A stretch of DNA of 64,000 nt from an uncultured Alphaproteobacteria bacterium (GTDB lineage Bacteria > Pseudomonadota > Alphaproteobacteria > Methylaequorales > Methylaequoraceae). The notes under the pieces were generated by a model that was not told the DNA's origin, made no database searches, and worked only from the letters and a program-made list of their open reading frames with translations. The translations under genes were made by a program, and so were the position numbers. Positions within the stretch are counted from its first letter, which is position 1. Each line of letters starts with the position of its first letter. Positions 21,075 through 31,587 of this stretch are shown here, piece after piece. The stretch is taken from positions 1 through 64,000 of the forward strand of contig CACJRF010000004.1 in NCBI GenBank assembly GCA_902595755.1, in the 5' to 3' direction.

Positions 21075-22997
21075 ATGGAACCAACTACTGAATTATTAGA
21101 CAAAGTTAAATACCCAAAGGATCTTAAAAAATTCTCTGATGAAGATCTTAAAAAACTCTGTGTTGAACTAAGAAATGAGGTTGTCAGTGCTGTTTCAGTT
21201 ACTGGTGGCCATCTTGGTGCTGGCCTTGGTGTTGTTGAGCTAACAATTGCTTTACATAGTGTTTTTAATACTCCAAAGGATAAGCTTATTTGGGACGTTG
21301 GACATCAATGTTATCCTCATAAAGTGTTAACAGGTAGAAGAGATAAGATAAGAACTATCAGACAACCAGGCGGTCTTTATGGGTTCACAAAACGTTCTGA
21401 GAGTGAGTTTGACCCATTTGGTGCTGCACATTCATCAACATCAATATCTGCTGGTTTAGGGATGGCAGTTGCTAGAGATTTAAAAAAAGAAGATCATAAT
21501 GTTGTTTGTGTGATTGGTGATGGTGCAATAAGCGCTGGAATGGCATATGAGGCCATGAATAATGCTGGCTCAATGAAATCAAAGCTCATAGTAATACTAA
21601 ATGATAACGATATGTCAATTGCACCTCCAGTTGGAGCAATGAGTGCTTATCTTTCAAGACTATTATCAGGTAAAACCTTTCAATCAGCACGAAGTCTAGC
21701 AAAGAATATGGCCAAAAAATTTCCAAAAAGTTTTCAGAATATTGCTGCTAAAGCAGAAGAATATATGAGAGGCATGGTTACTGGGGGTACTTTATTTGAG
21801 GAATTGGGGTTCTTTTACGTTGGTCCAATTGATGGCCATAACTTAGACCATCTATTACCTGTTCTCAGAAATTTAGAAAGTGCAAAATGGGATGGACCAG
21901 TTTTTCTCCATGTAGTAACAAAAAAAGGTTACGGATACGAGCCTGCAGAAAAATCAGAAGATAAATACCATGGAGTAGGAAAGTTCAATGTTGTCACTGG
22001 TGAACAAGTAAAATCATCTTCAAAAATACCCAGTTACACCAAAGTTTTTGCGAACTCACTAATTAAGCATGCAAAAAAAGATAAAAATGTTGTGGCTGTA
22101 ACAGCTGCAATGCCTTCCGGTACTGGTCTGGATCTTTTTCAAAAAGAATTTCCTCAAAGAACTTTTGATGTAGGTATTGCTGAACAGCATGCTGTAACAT
22201 TTTCGGCTGGAATGGCAGCTAGAGGACTAAAGCCATACGCAGCAATATATTCAACCTTTCTTCAAAGAGCTTATGATCAGGTTGTACATGATGTTGCAAT
22301 TCAATCATTACCAGTTAGATTCGCAATCGACAGGGCAGGTCAAGTTGGTGCTGATGGAGCTACTCACGCTGGATCGTTTGATATAACATATCTATCAACA
22401 TTACCTAATTTTATTGTGATGGCCCCAAGTAATGAAGATGAACTTTGTGATTGCGTAGCAACTTCTATGGAAATTAACAATCAACCATCAGCATTTAGGT
22501 ATCCTAGAGGTGAAGGAATTGGTATTAAGCTTAAAGACAAGCCAATAGTGTGGGATATTGGAAAAGCAAATGTAATTAAAGAAGGTAGTAAGGTTTGCAT
22601 TCTTGCTATTGGAACCACTGTTCAGAACTCACTAGAAGCTTCAGAATTATTGGGCTCATATGGTTTGTCAACAACTGTGGTAGACTCAAGGTTTGTAAAA
22701 CCACTTGATGAAAATCTTTTTAAAATCTTAGCAAAGAATCATGAAATTCTTGTAACTGTTGAGGATGGTTCTATCGGAGGGTTTTCAGCTCAAGTAATGA
22801 GCTTTTTAGCAAAGCAAGGACTACTCGACAATGGTTTAAAATTCAGACCAATTTTCTTTCCAGATAAATTCATAAATCATGGAAAACCAGAAGAACAAAA
22901 CATTGAATGTGGTATAGACTCAAATAATATTGTTAATACAGTATTAAATGCATTGGGTATTGCCTCACCAGCTAAAATTTCATTAGAAAGAGCATAG
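21075..22997 (+). CDS. dxs: 1-deoxy-D-xylulose-5-phosphate synthase
   Basis: [67 protein letters not shown]. Confidence 0.97.
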   Translation: MEPTTELLDKVKYPKDLKKFSDEDLKKLCVELRNEVVSAVSVTGGHLGAGLGVVELTIALHSVFNTPKDKLIWDVGHQCYPHKVLTGRRDKIRTIRQPGGLYGFTKRSESEFDPFGAAHSSTSISAGLGMAVARDLKKEDHNVVCVIGDGAISAGMAYEAMNNAGSMKSKLIVILNDNDMSIAPPVGAMSAYLSRLLSGKTFQSARSLAKNMAKKFPKSFQNIAAKAEEYMRGMVTGGTLFEELGFFYVGPIDGHNLDHLLPVLRNLESAKWDGPVFLHVVTKKGYGYEPAEKSEDKYHGVGKFNVVTGEQVKSSSKIPSYTKVFANSLIKHAKKDKNVVAVTAAMPSGTGLDLFQKEFPQRTFDVGIAEQHAVTFSAGMAARGLKPYAAIYSTFLQRAYDQVVHDVAIQSLPVRFAIDRAGQVGADGATHAGSFDITYLSTLPNFIVMAPSNEDELCDCVATSMEINNQPSAFRYPRGEGIGIKLKDKPIVWDIGKANVIKEGSKVCILAIGTTVQNSLEASELLGSYGLSTTVVDSRFVKPLDENLFKILAKNHEILVTVEDGSIGGFSAQVMSFLAKQGLLDNGLKFRPIFFPDKFINHGKPEEQNIECGIDSNNIVNTVLNALGIASPAKISLERA

Positions 22998-23011
22998 ATT
23001 AATCTTCTAAA

Positions 23012-23860
23012 ATGGCCCAAGGTGATCAACTTGAAATTGAAAAATTTGTAAAAAAATCTGGTAGCTCTTTTTATTGGGGAATGAAAATATTACCTATCAA
23101 ACAAGCGAGGGCTATGTTTGCAGTCTATGCTTTTTGTAGAATAGTCGATGATATTGCGGATGAGATAAAAAACAAAATTAAAAGAGAAAAACTTCTTAAA
23201 GAATGGGAGTTGAGTATTAAAAATCTATTCCTAAAACAAACTACAAAAAATTCAGTTGAAAGAGAACTACTTTTTTCAATTAAAGAATTTAATCTTGAAA
23301 AGAAAGATTTTTTATCAATCATTGAAGGAATGAGAATGGATTCAAATTCTAATATTGTTTTTCCTAGTCAAAAGAAATTAAATCTCTACTGCGATAGAGT
23401 CGCAGTTGCCGTAGGTTATTTGTCTATAAAAATTTTTGGTTTATCAAAATCTGCAAAAAATTATGCTTTTTTCTTAGGAAGGGCCTTTCAACTAACAAAT
23501 ATAGTTAGAGATTTTCGTGAGGATATTGATAGAGGTAGATGTTATATTTCTATAAAATATCTACAGAAGTACCAAATAGAAAAAGATCTTAACAAAATAA
23601 AAAATAATCCTTATTTGCAAAAGATTTTTCAAGATATACTAATGGAGGCTGATACTTACTTCCAAAAGTCATTAATCGAATCAAAGAGTCTTGATAAAAA
23701 AAAAATAATAGCGTCAGAAATCATGAAATTATTTTATAAAAAAATTCACAAAAAAATGTTTAAGAAACATATTAATATTAACAAAAGAATAAAATTATCA
23801 ATCTGGGATAAAATCTCAATTTTTTATAATTTTTATGTAAGGAAAGTTCATCAAAAGTAA
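23012..23860 (+). CDS. hpnD: HpnD presqualene diphosphate synthase
   Basis: SSFYWGMKILPIKQARAMFAVYAFCRIVDDIADE; LTNIVRDFREDIDRGRCYI. Confidence 0.92.
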   Translation: MAQGDQLEIEKFVKKSGSSFYWGMKILPIKQARAMFAVYAFCRIVDDIADEIKNKIKREKLLKEWELSIKNLFLKQTTKNSVERELLFSIKEFNLEKKDFLSIIEGMRMDSNSNIVFPSQKKLNLYCDRVAVAVGYLSIKIFGLSKSAKNYAFFLGRAFQLTNIVRDFREDIDRGRCYISIKYLQKYQIEKDLNKIKNNPYLQKIFQDILMEADTYFQKSLIESKSLDKKKIIASEIMKLFYKKIHKKMFKKHININKRIKLSIWDKISIFYNFYVRKVHQK

Positions 23861-25079
23861 AGTATACATAATTGGATCTGGCTTATCTGGTCTATCTGCA
23901 GGTTGTTGGGCAACAAAAAAAGGTCTAAGCGTTGAACTTTTTGAATCAACTAATACTGCTGGTGGAAGGTGTAGATCATTTTTTGATAATAATCTTAAAA
24001 TTGAAATAGATAATGGTAATCATCTCGTATTTTCAGCAAATAAAAATTTCTATGATTTGTGCAAGCTTATTCGAACCACAGATAAAATTAAAACTTTTGA
24101 ACCAAATTTGTTTTTCTTTGATAAATTAAATAATAAAAGCTGGGAGATAAGTTTATCCTTATTCGATTTAATCTTTAATAAAAATAAAAGAATTCCTGGT
24201 ATCACCGTATTTGAGTATTTATCCATATTAAAAATTTTATTTGTCCGAAACTCAGACTCTGTCGAAAGTCTTACAAATTCTTTAAATTTAAAAAAATTAT
24301 TTTGGGAACCATTTACTCTTGCAGTTATGAATACATCAATAACTGATGCAAAAGCAAAAATTTTATTCAATGTACTTAAGCAAACTATTTTTTCTGGAAA
24401 AAATAAATGTTATATCTATCAACCATTAAATAATTGGAATGAGACTGTAATTCAACCTGCAATAGAATATATAAAAAAGTTAAATAATATTAGTTTCAGA
24501 AAAAGGTTGAAAAGTGTAGTTATTAAAAATAATCATATTATAAGATTAAATTTTAATGATTTAGAAATTGACATCAAAGAAAAAGATATTGTTATTAGTG
24601 CACTCCCACTAAACAGTTTTAGCAAAATTTTTCCTAAAAATAATTATCCTGAAAAATTTAATTCTATTCTTAATATACACTTCAAGATATCCAAGAATAT
24701 AATATCTTATTTTAATAATAAAATTGTTGGAATGATTAACTCTAAATCACAATGGTTATTTATTAAAACTAATTATCTGTCAGTAACAGTAAGTAATGCA
24801 AATGTTTTTGATAATGTTCCTGCTGAATCTATTGCTAAAGAAATCTGGGAAGAAATTTGTATTTTGATAAATAAAAAAATAAAAATGCCTTTCTATAGAA
24901 TTATAAAAGAAAAAACTGCAACTTTTATTCAATCACCGGAAAATTTTGAAAAAATTAAAAAAATTGATAATTTACCAAAAAATCTTATTATTTCAGGTGA
25001 TTGGACACAGAACAATTTACCATGTACAATTGAGGGCTCAATTATGTCTGGAAAAAAAGCTGTTGAATTTTTAAAATAA
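23850..25079 (+). CDS. hpnE: HpnE hydroxysqualene oxidoreductase; non-canonical ATC start inferred at 23850; ORF track truncated to 24057
   Basis: Upstream in-frame IKSKVYIIGSGLSGLSAGCWATKKGLSVELFESTNTAGGRCRSF is the FAD-binding N-terminus; frame opens at 23841 and has no ATG/GTG/TTG before the GxGxxG motif; AAGGA 6 nt upstream of ATC. Confidence 0.87.
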   Translation: MKSKVYIIGSGLSGLSAGCWATKKGLSVELFESTNTAGGRCRSFFDNNLKIEIDNGNHLVFSANKNFYDLCKLIRTTDKIKTFEPNLFFFDKLNNKSWEISLSLFDLIFNKNKRIPGITVFEYLSILKILFVRNSDSVESLTNSLNLKKLFWEPFTLAVMNTSITDAKAKILFNVLKQTIFSGKNKCYIYQPLNNWNETVIQPAIEYIKKLNNISFRKRLKSVVIKNNHIIRLNFNDLEIDIKEKDIVISALPLNSFSKIFPKNNYPEKFNSILNIHFKISKNIISYFNNKIVGMINSKSQWLFIKTNYLSVTVSNANVFDNVPAESIAKEIWEEICILINKKIKMPFYRIIKEKTATFIQSPENFEKIKKIDNLPKNLIISGDWTQNNLPCTIEGSIMSGKKAVEFLK

Positions 25080-25092
25080 GCTAGAAAAAATA

Positions 25093-26997
25093 ATGAATGA
25101 TTTAAAATCTCTTTTAGACTCTGAAAAAGTTAAAATAAAAAAATTACTTCAAAATCAAAAAGCATTTAAAGAAAAAGATGGATGCTTTGTTTATGAGTTA
25201 GAGGCTGATGTTACTATCCCTTCTGAATATATTTTATTAATGCACTTCTTAGGTAAAATAGATCTAAAGCTAGAGAAAAAAATAACTAAATACATTGTTA
25301 GCAAGCAAAATAAAGATGGCGGATGGCCTCTTTTTTATGATGGAGAAACTGATTTGAGCGCATCAGTAAAGGCTTATTATGCCTTAAAACTATCAGGTAT
25401 GAGTGAAAAATCCTTAGTTTTGAGTAAGGCAAAAAAGTGTATTATTGAAAAAGGTGGAGCTAATTCTGTAAATGTTTTCACAAAGATTTCTTTAGCACTT
25501 TTCAATCAAATCCCATGGAAATCAATCCCTTTCATGCCTGTTGAAATAATAAAATTCCCAAAATGGTTTCCTTTTCATATTTATAAGATTTCGTATTGGT
25601 CAAGAACAGTTTTAATACCACTTCTAATAATTATGCATGAAAAACCTGTTGCATCAAACCCTAATGCTATTGACATAGATGAACTTTTCACAAATGAAAT
25701 AATAAATGTTAAGTCAGATAAATCTTTAAGCCAAAGATTTTTGTCAGTTTTATTTTTGTTTCTTGAAAAGCTATGTAGATTGTTATTTCCACTTTTACCA
25801 AAAAGTATGAAAGAGGAGTCAAAAAAAGATATTATAAATTGGTTGCTACCCAGATTAAACGGTGAAGATGGTCTTGGAGGAATATTTCCAGCAATGGTTA
25901 ATGCACTAATTGCATTCAAAACAGTTGATGAGAATAAATATAAAAATCAAATTTTAACTATAAAAAAATCAATTGATAATCTAGTAATCGAACAAAAAAA
26001 TTCAGCATACTGCCAGCCCTGTGTTTCTCCAGTATGGGATACTGGGTGGATGGGATTGGTTAATCTTGAAAATAATATTCCTTCAGATGACATTGCAAAC
26101 TGGTTTTTAAAAAAGGAAATTAAAATTAAAGGAGATTGGGCGGAGGAAAGTAATTTCGCTCCAGCAGGCTGGGCTTTTCAATATAATAACGCTCATTATC
26201 CTGACGTTGATGATACGGCATTAGTTGGAATGTTCCTTGACAGATATAATAAACAAAAAAATAGAAGTGATGTTAAAAAATGTATTGCTAGAACCAAAAA
26301 ATGGATAATAGGAATGCAATCAAAAAACGGTGGTTGGGGAGCATTTGATATTAATAATACAAGAAACTATCTCAATTACATACCTTTTGCTGATCATGGC
26401 GCTTTATTAGACCCACCAACTACAGATGTTTCAGCTAGATGTTTAAGTTTCCTTCTTCAATTAGGAGATACAAATGAAAACAAACATATAAATAAAGCAG
26501 TCAAGTATTTATTGAATGAACAAGAAAAGGATGGAAGTTGGTATGGAAGATGGGGTACAAACTATTTATATGGAACCTGGTCAGTTCTATCAGCCTTGAA
26601 TTTAACTGACTTTAAAAATAAAAAAGAAATATTTGCTAAAGCTGTTAACTATTTAAAGGATATGCAACACGATGATGGTGGCTGGGGAGAGGACGGAAAA
26701 TCCTATTATAAAGGTTATGAAAGTTTTTCTAAAAAAAGTACACCCTCTCAAACCTCTTGGGCACTAATGGCTTTACATGCTGCAGGGGAAATTGAATGTC
26801 AACATTTTTATAAAGGAGTGAACTTCTTGGTTAAAAATGACCATAACTTTGAGGAAGAATATTATACGGCTGTTGGATTTCCTAAAGTTTTTTATCTTAA
26901 GTACCATGGATATGCTAAATACTTTCCATTACTCGCTTTATCAAAAATAAAAAATCAAATTTCAAAAAATTCAATCAAGCCTGTTCATGGTGTCTAA
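25093..26997 (+). CDS. shc: Squalene-hopene cyclase
   Basis: QW repeats (QNKDGGWPLFY, QSKNGGWGAFD, QEKDGSWYGRWG, QHDDGGWGED) and catalytic DVDDTA. Confidence 0.97.
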   Translation: MNDLKSLLDSEKVKIKKLLQNQKAFKEKDGCFVYELEADVTIPSEYILLMHFLGKIDLKLEKKITKYIVSKQNKDGGWPLFYDGETDLSASVKAYYALKLSGMSEKSLVLSKAKKCIIEKGGANSVNVFTKISLALFNQIPWKSIPFMPVEIIKFPKWFPFHIYKISYWSRTVLIPLLIIMHEKPVASNPNAIDIDELFTNEIINVKSDKSLSQRFLSVLFLFLEKLCRLLFPLLPKSMKEESKKDIINWLLPRLNGEDGLGGIFPAMVNALIAFKTVDENKYKNQILTIKKSIDNLVIEQKNSAYCQPCVSPVWDTGWMGLVNLENNIPSDDIANWFLKKEIKIKGDWAEESNFAPAGWAFQYNNAHYPDVDDTALVGMFLDRYNKQKNRSDVKKCIARTKKWIIGMQSKNGGWGAFDINNTRNYLNYIPFADHGALLDPPTTDVSARCLSFLLQLGDTNENKHINKAVKYLLNEQEKDGSWYGRWGTNYLYGTWSVLSALNLTDFKNKKEIFAKAVNYLKDMQHDDGGWGEDGKSYYKGYESFSKKSTPSQTSWALMALHAAGEIECQHFYKGVNFLVKNDHNFEEEYYTAVGFPKVFYLKYHGYAKYFPLLALSKIKNQISKNSIKPVHGV

Positions 26998-27655
26998 CAC
27001 TCAAAAATTACTAATTATATTTGGTCTCAAAAGAGAATATGATACTTTTTCACCAATAAAAAATTTTGAAAAAACCTATGGTTTTGCAAAAAAAGCGTTA
27101 ATAAATCTCAAAAGAATTAATTTGTCAGAAATTGATACGGTGATAAATATTGGCTACTGCGGAGCAATTGATTCTTCCGTAAAATCTGGGGATATCATTA
27201 AGATAAAGAATATTATGGATGAAAATGGAAAAAAACTAAAATGTATTAGTAGTAATACAAATAGTGTTGTAAAGAAAATTGAAAAACTTAATCTCAAAGA
27301 GCTTGACTTAATAACAACTTTGAAAGTTAAAAACTTAAAAGAAAAAACTGATTTAAAAAAAAAATATTCAAATGTTTCTTTAGTGGATATGGAGGCATTT
27401 TACTTACTTAAAGAACTTATTAAAAAAAAAAAAAACTTTTATTCAATCAAAATTGTTTACGACGATTTATCTTTTGAAATACCAACTATTTTTCAGAATT
27501 TCCTCAATGATGACGGTGAATTTGTATTAAGTAAGGATTTTTTAATTACTATTTTTAAGAATCCAAAATTATCGATAAAATTGATCAATATGGGGAAAAA
27601 ATATTTTTTTTGTAAAAGAAGATTAAGATATTTATTTAAAAAAATCTTTTGTTAA
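26987..27655 (+). CDS. hpnG: HpnG-like nucleosidase/phosphorylase (adenosylhopane nucleosidase)
   Basis: VINIGYCGAIDSSVKSGDII and VDMEAFYLL nucleoside phosphorylase motifs; located between shc and hpnH. Confidence 0.8.
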   Translation: MVSNTQKLLIIFGLKREYDTFSPIKNFEKTYGFAKKALINLKRINLSEIDTVINIGYCGAIDSSVKSGDIIKIKNIMDENGKKLKCISSNTNSVVKKIEKLNLKELDLITTLKVKNLKEKTDLKKKYSNVSLVDMEAFYLLKELIKKKKNFYSIKIVYDDLSFEIPTIFQNFLNDDGEFVLSKDFLITIFKNPKLSIKLINMGKKYFFCKRRLRYLFKKIFC

Positions 27656-27771
27656 TTTTTTCGTAAAATAAACATATTTTTATTAATAGAAGTATAATAC
27701 TTATTTTGTGGAATTCTGAAATATTAATTTAATTTGATGTGACCTAAATTTTTAATAACAAATTATAAACT

Positions 27772-28983
27772 CTAAAGTTTAGATTTCTTTGTTTTTTTTC
27801 CTAAATTACTATTAGGACTTATAGCTGCGCCAGCAGATGGAATGGGAGATTCGTTTGCTTCGCTTTTTTTATCGGCGTGAAGTTTTTTCATCATTTCAGT
27901 TACGTGAGTATCATGAACAAAATCTGGGTCTCTCGATTTACTTATATCAATCTCCTTAGCCATAGCGCCTTTTGTTTTTGGACCTTTAAGAGCGACGGAT
28001 ATAGCCTTGAGGGGGTTAACAAAGACATCCTCTACTGCCGAAGCTTCATAACCACAATGAGCCATACAATCTGAACACTTATCGTAATTTCCAGTACCAT
28101 ATTTATCCCATTCAGTTTCTACCATAAGTTCATTAAATGATTTTGCGTATCCCTCACCAAGTAGGTAACAAGGTTTTTGCCATCCAAAAATATTTCTTGT
28201 AGGGTTTCCCCAAGGAGTGCACTTATAAGACTGATTTCCTGCCAAGAAATCAAGATAAAGACCAGAATGACTGAGGTCCCAATTTTTGAAGTTTTTTGAT
28301 TTAAAAACATTTCTAAAAAAATTTTTAGTATTTGATCTCTTAATAAAATGTTCCTGATCTGGAGCTCTTTCATAAGCAAAACCGGGAGAGATTGTTATAC
28401 CATCAACTTTGAGTTTTTCGGTAACATAATTCAGAAAATTTATTAATCCATCTTCATTTACATTATCAAAAATTGTACAATTAACATTACATCTAAAGCC
28501 CAATTCTTTTGCTTTTTTTATAGCAGATACACATCTATCAAAGACCCCTTCTTGACAAACGGCTTTATCGTGTTCCTCTTTCATACCATCTAAGTGAACT
28601 GACCATGTAAAATATGGACTTGGTTTATATTCAGAAAGTTTTTTTTCCATCAAAATTGCATTAGTACAAAGATAAACAAACTTTTTTCTTTTAACTAACT
28701 CTCTGACAATTTCAGGCATTTCTTTATGAATGAGGGGTTCACCCCCTGGAATAGAGACTATGGGCGCACCACATTCCTCAACAGAATCGATACATTCCTG
28801 TGGAGAGAGTCTTTGATTTAGAATTTCTTTAGGATAGTCAATTTTTCCGCATCCTGCACAAGCTAAATTACACCTAAAAAGTGGCTCTAACATTAAAACA
28901 AGAGGATATTTTGATCTTCCTAATATTTTTTGTTTAAGTATATATGAACCAACTCTTATTTGCTGAATTAAAGGAATTCCCAT
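27772..28983 (-). CDS. hpnH: HpnH adenosylhopane-forming radical SAM protein
   Basis: RCNLACAGCGKIDYP radical SAM motif; MGIPLIQQIRVGSYILKQKILGRSKYPLVLMLEPLFRC. Confidence 0.95.
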   Translation of the reverse strand: MGIPLIQQIRVGSYILKQKILGRSKYPLVLMLEPLFRCNLACAGCGKIDYPKEILNQRLSPQECIDSVEECGAPIVSIPGGEPLIHKEMPEIVRELVKRKKFVYLCTNAILMEKKLSEYKPSPYFTWSVHLDGMKEEHDKAVCQEGVFDRCVSAIKKAKELGFRCNVNCTIFDNVNEDGLINFLNYVTEKLKVDGITISPGFAYERAPDQEHFIKRSNTKNFFRNVFKSKNFKNWDLSHSGLYLDFLAGNQSYKCTPWGNPTRNIFGWQKPCYLLGEGYAKSFNELMVETEWDKYGTGNYDKCSDCMAHCGYEASAVEDVFVNPLKAISVALKGPKTKGAMAKEIDISKSRDPDFVHDTHVTEMMKKLHADKKSEANESPIPSAGAAISPNSNLGKKTKKSKL

Positions 28984-28987
28984 AAAT

Positions 28988-29947
28988 TTAACTCACCATG
29001 TGATAATTAACTAACTCTTTAGGAAGTTTAAATACAACATTTTCCTCTTTACCTTTTTGCTTCTCAATCTCAATCTCTCTAAAAGTTGAAATTTTATCTA
29101 TAACTTCTTTCACTAATTCATCTGGAGTCGATGCCCCTGATGTGATACCAACAGATTTAACATTAGAAAACCACTCAGTTAGCATATCATCTGCTGTTTC
29201 AATCAAATGTGTATTAACCCCTGATTCTGAACCTATATCTTTTAATCTATTCGAATTTGAACTATTTCTAGCTCCAACAACTAGAACAAGATCAACATTT
29301 TTAACTAAGTCTCTAACAGCTGATTGTCTATTTTGTGTTGCATAGCAAATGTCTTTTACATCTGGACCTATTATATTCGGAAACCTATCCTGAAGTGCTT
29401 TAATAATATCTCTTGTATCGTCTACAGATAGTGTTGTCTGACTTACATAGGATAATTTATTTGGGTTTTTGACTTTAAGTTTTTCTACATCCTCTGTATT
29501 GGAAACTAAGTAGACTGGACCTGAAATTCTTCCCATTGTCCCTTCCACTTCAGGATGTCCCTCGTGCCCAATTAAAATTACCTCAAAACCATCCTTAGAA
29601 TATCTTTGTCCTTCTTTATGTACTTTTGCAACTAGAGGACATGTTGCATCCAAAACTGGAAGATTCCTAAATTTAGCGGTGTCTTCAACTCTTTGCGCTA
29701 CACCATGAGCACTAAAAACAGTTACAGCTCCCTCGGGAATCTGATCTAACTCCTTAACAAATATTGCTCCTTTAGAACTAAGATTATTAACCACCCTTTT
29801 ATTGTGGACTATTTCGTGTCTAACATAGACTGGTGGCCCATAAATTTGAAGTGCCTTCTCCACAATTTCGATTGCTCTTTCAACGCCTGCACAAAAACCC
29901 CTAGGTTGAGCTAATATTATTTTCAATGATTTATTATCTTTTGTCAT
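28988..29947 (-). CDS. ispH: 4-hydroxy-3-methylbut-2-enyl diphosphate reductase
   Basis: ILAQPRGFCAGVERAIEIVEKAL; VFSAHGVAQ; DATCPLVAKVHKE; GITSGASTPDELV. Confidence 0.97.
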   Translation of the reverse strand: MTKDNKSLKIILAQPRGFCAGVERAIEIVEKALQIYGPPVYVRHEIVHNKRVVNNLSSKGAIFVKELDQIPEGAVTVFSAHGVAQRVEDTAKFRNLPVLDATCPLVAKVHKEGQRYSKDGFEVILIGHEGHPEVEGTMGRISGPVYLVSNTEDVEKLKVKNPNKLSYVSQTTLSVDDTRDIIKALQDRFPNIIGPDVKDICYATQNRQSAVRDLVKNVDLVLVVGARNSSNSNRLKDIGSESGVNTHLIETADDMLTEWFSNVKSVGITSGASTPDELVKEVIDKISTFREIEIEKQKGKEENVVFKLPKELVNYHMVS

Positions 29948-29961
29948 ATTGTTCTTTATTT

Positions 29962-30948
29962 TTATTTAAAATAAATATTCATCCAATTCACTGCATCTTT
30001 TATAGCACTTTTAAGAGGACGAGGTCTATACCCAAGTTTCTTTTTTGCTTTCGCGGAGGAAAAAAACATTTTTTTTGAAGACATTTTCAAACTATCAATA
30101 GTCAAGCTTGGAGTCCTTGATATAAAAAATTTACATAAAAATTCATTTAAGAATGCTAATGGAATGAGATATTTAAAGTTAATTTTAAAATTCACCTTTG
30201 GAACATTTCCAGTTTCTGAAACCAGATCTAAAAAGTCTTTAAAATTAAGATTTTCTCCACCTAATATGTATTTTTCTCCAATTTTGCCTTTTTTTAGTGC
30301 TAAGAAATGACCTTCAGCTACATCTTCTACATGTACAAAATTCAATCCTGTATCTACATAAGCAGGCATTTTTCTTTTCAAAACATCTAAAATAATTTTT
30401 CCGGTTGGTGTTGGTTTTATATCACCAGGACCAATTGGAGTTGACGGATTCACGGTAATGACCTGAAGATCTTTTTTAGCTAACTTTTCAATAATTTTTT
30501 CAGCTAAATACTTAGATTTTTTATAATCCCCTACCATTTGACCAAATTTAACTTTAGTGGTTTCGTTGCCCTCGTTTTTATCAAACCCTAATGCGGCGAC
30601 ACTTGAAGTGTACACAAGTTTTTTTTTAAATTTTAATACTGAAAGAGCTAAATTTTCTGTACCATGAACATTTGTATCATAGATCTCACTGGGTTTTCGA
30701 GACCAGAGTCTATAATCTGCCGCAACATGAAAAATGATGTCCGACTCTTTTACAGGCTCGTACAAATCACTTTTATTTCTTAAATCACCATAAAAAAAAT
30801 TTATTTTAGATTGAAACTTTATTAGATTATCTAAATTCGAGTTTTTTCGAATCAATACACTTACTTTATATCCTTTTTTTATAGCTAGTTTGGTTATGGC
30901 AGACCCTAAGAATCCATTTGCGCCTGTTATTAAGATTTTTTTAGACAT
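29962..30948 (-). CDS. hpnA: HpnA-like NAD-dependent sugar epimerase/dehydratase
   Basis: ITGANGFLGSAITK; FHVAADYRLWSRKPSEIYDTNVHGTENL; YTSSVAALGF; NPSTPIGPGDIKPTPTGKI. Confidence 0.9.
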   Translation of the reverse strand: MSKKILITGANGFLGSAITKLAIKKGYKVSVLIRKNSNLDNLIKFQSKINFFYGDLRNKSDLYEPVKESDIIFHVAADYRLWSRKPSEIYDTNVHGTENLALSVLKFKKKLVYTSSVAALGFDKNEGNETTKVKFGQMVGDYKKSKYLAEKIIEKLAKKDLQVITVNPSTPIGPGDIKPTPTGKIILDVLKRKMPAYVDTGLNFVHVEDVAEGHFLALKKGKIGEKYILGGENLNFKDFLDLVSETGNVPKVNFKINFKYLIPLAFLNEFLCKFFISRTPSLTIDSLKMSSKKMFFSSAKAKKKLGYRPRPLKSAIKDAVNWMNIYFK

Positions 30949-30987
30949 TTTGATATATTTGATTTTTTTTTTAAGTTATAAACTTAT

Positions 30988-31587
30988 ATGGGTAAATGTT
31001 TATTCAATTTAAATTTAAAATCAATTTTTGTTTATTTTTTTTTTCTTTTCCCAGGATTGGTTTTTTCTTCAAACCAACAAATTATAGATACTCTCGATAA
31101 ACTTCACACAACAATTAAAGAAATTAGTGAAAAAAAAATCGATAAAAATAATATAAGTGACGTTGATGAGATTGTTTCAAATACTTACGATATAGAAAAA
31201 ATGTCAAAAATAATACTTGGAAAATTTTGGTCTGAATCCAAGGCACATGATAAAGCAAAGTTTATTGAAAAATTTACATTATATATTTCATCAAACTATA
31301 TAAACAGGTTTAGAGATAAAAAAGATTTTAATTATGAATATAAAGATATTGATAAAATAGGAGAGAACTATCGCATAGCCTACACGATATTTAAGTTTGG
31401 TGAAAAAGAAAAATTAAAAATTAATTACATGCTTATAAAAAACCATAATAAATGGTTAATTTTTGACGTTTTGTTAAATGGTTCAATTAGCGAGATTGCC
31501 ACAAAAAAGTCAGAATTCAATGAAACCTTAAATAATGGTGGTATAACCTCCCTAATTAATTTAATTAATAAAAAATTAGGGTTTTAA
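30988..31587 (+). CDS. MlaC/Ttg2-like periplasmic protein (HpnM-like)
   Basis: MLAC-type pattern: ILGKFWSESKAHDKAKFIEKFTLYISSNYINRF..WLIFDVLLNGSISEIATKKSEFNETLNNGGITSLINLINKK. Confidence 0.75.
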   Translation: MGKCLFNLNLKSIFVYFFFLFPGLVFSSNQQIIDTLDKLHTTIKEISEKKIDKNNISDVDEIVSNTYDIEKMSKIILGKFWSESKAHDKAKFIEKFTLYISSNYINRFRDKKDFNYEYKDIDKIGENYRIAYTIFKFGEKEKLKINYMLIKNHNKWLIFDVLLNGSISEIATKKSEFNETLNNGGITSLINLINKKLGF

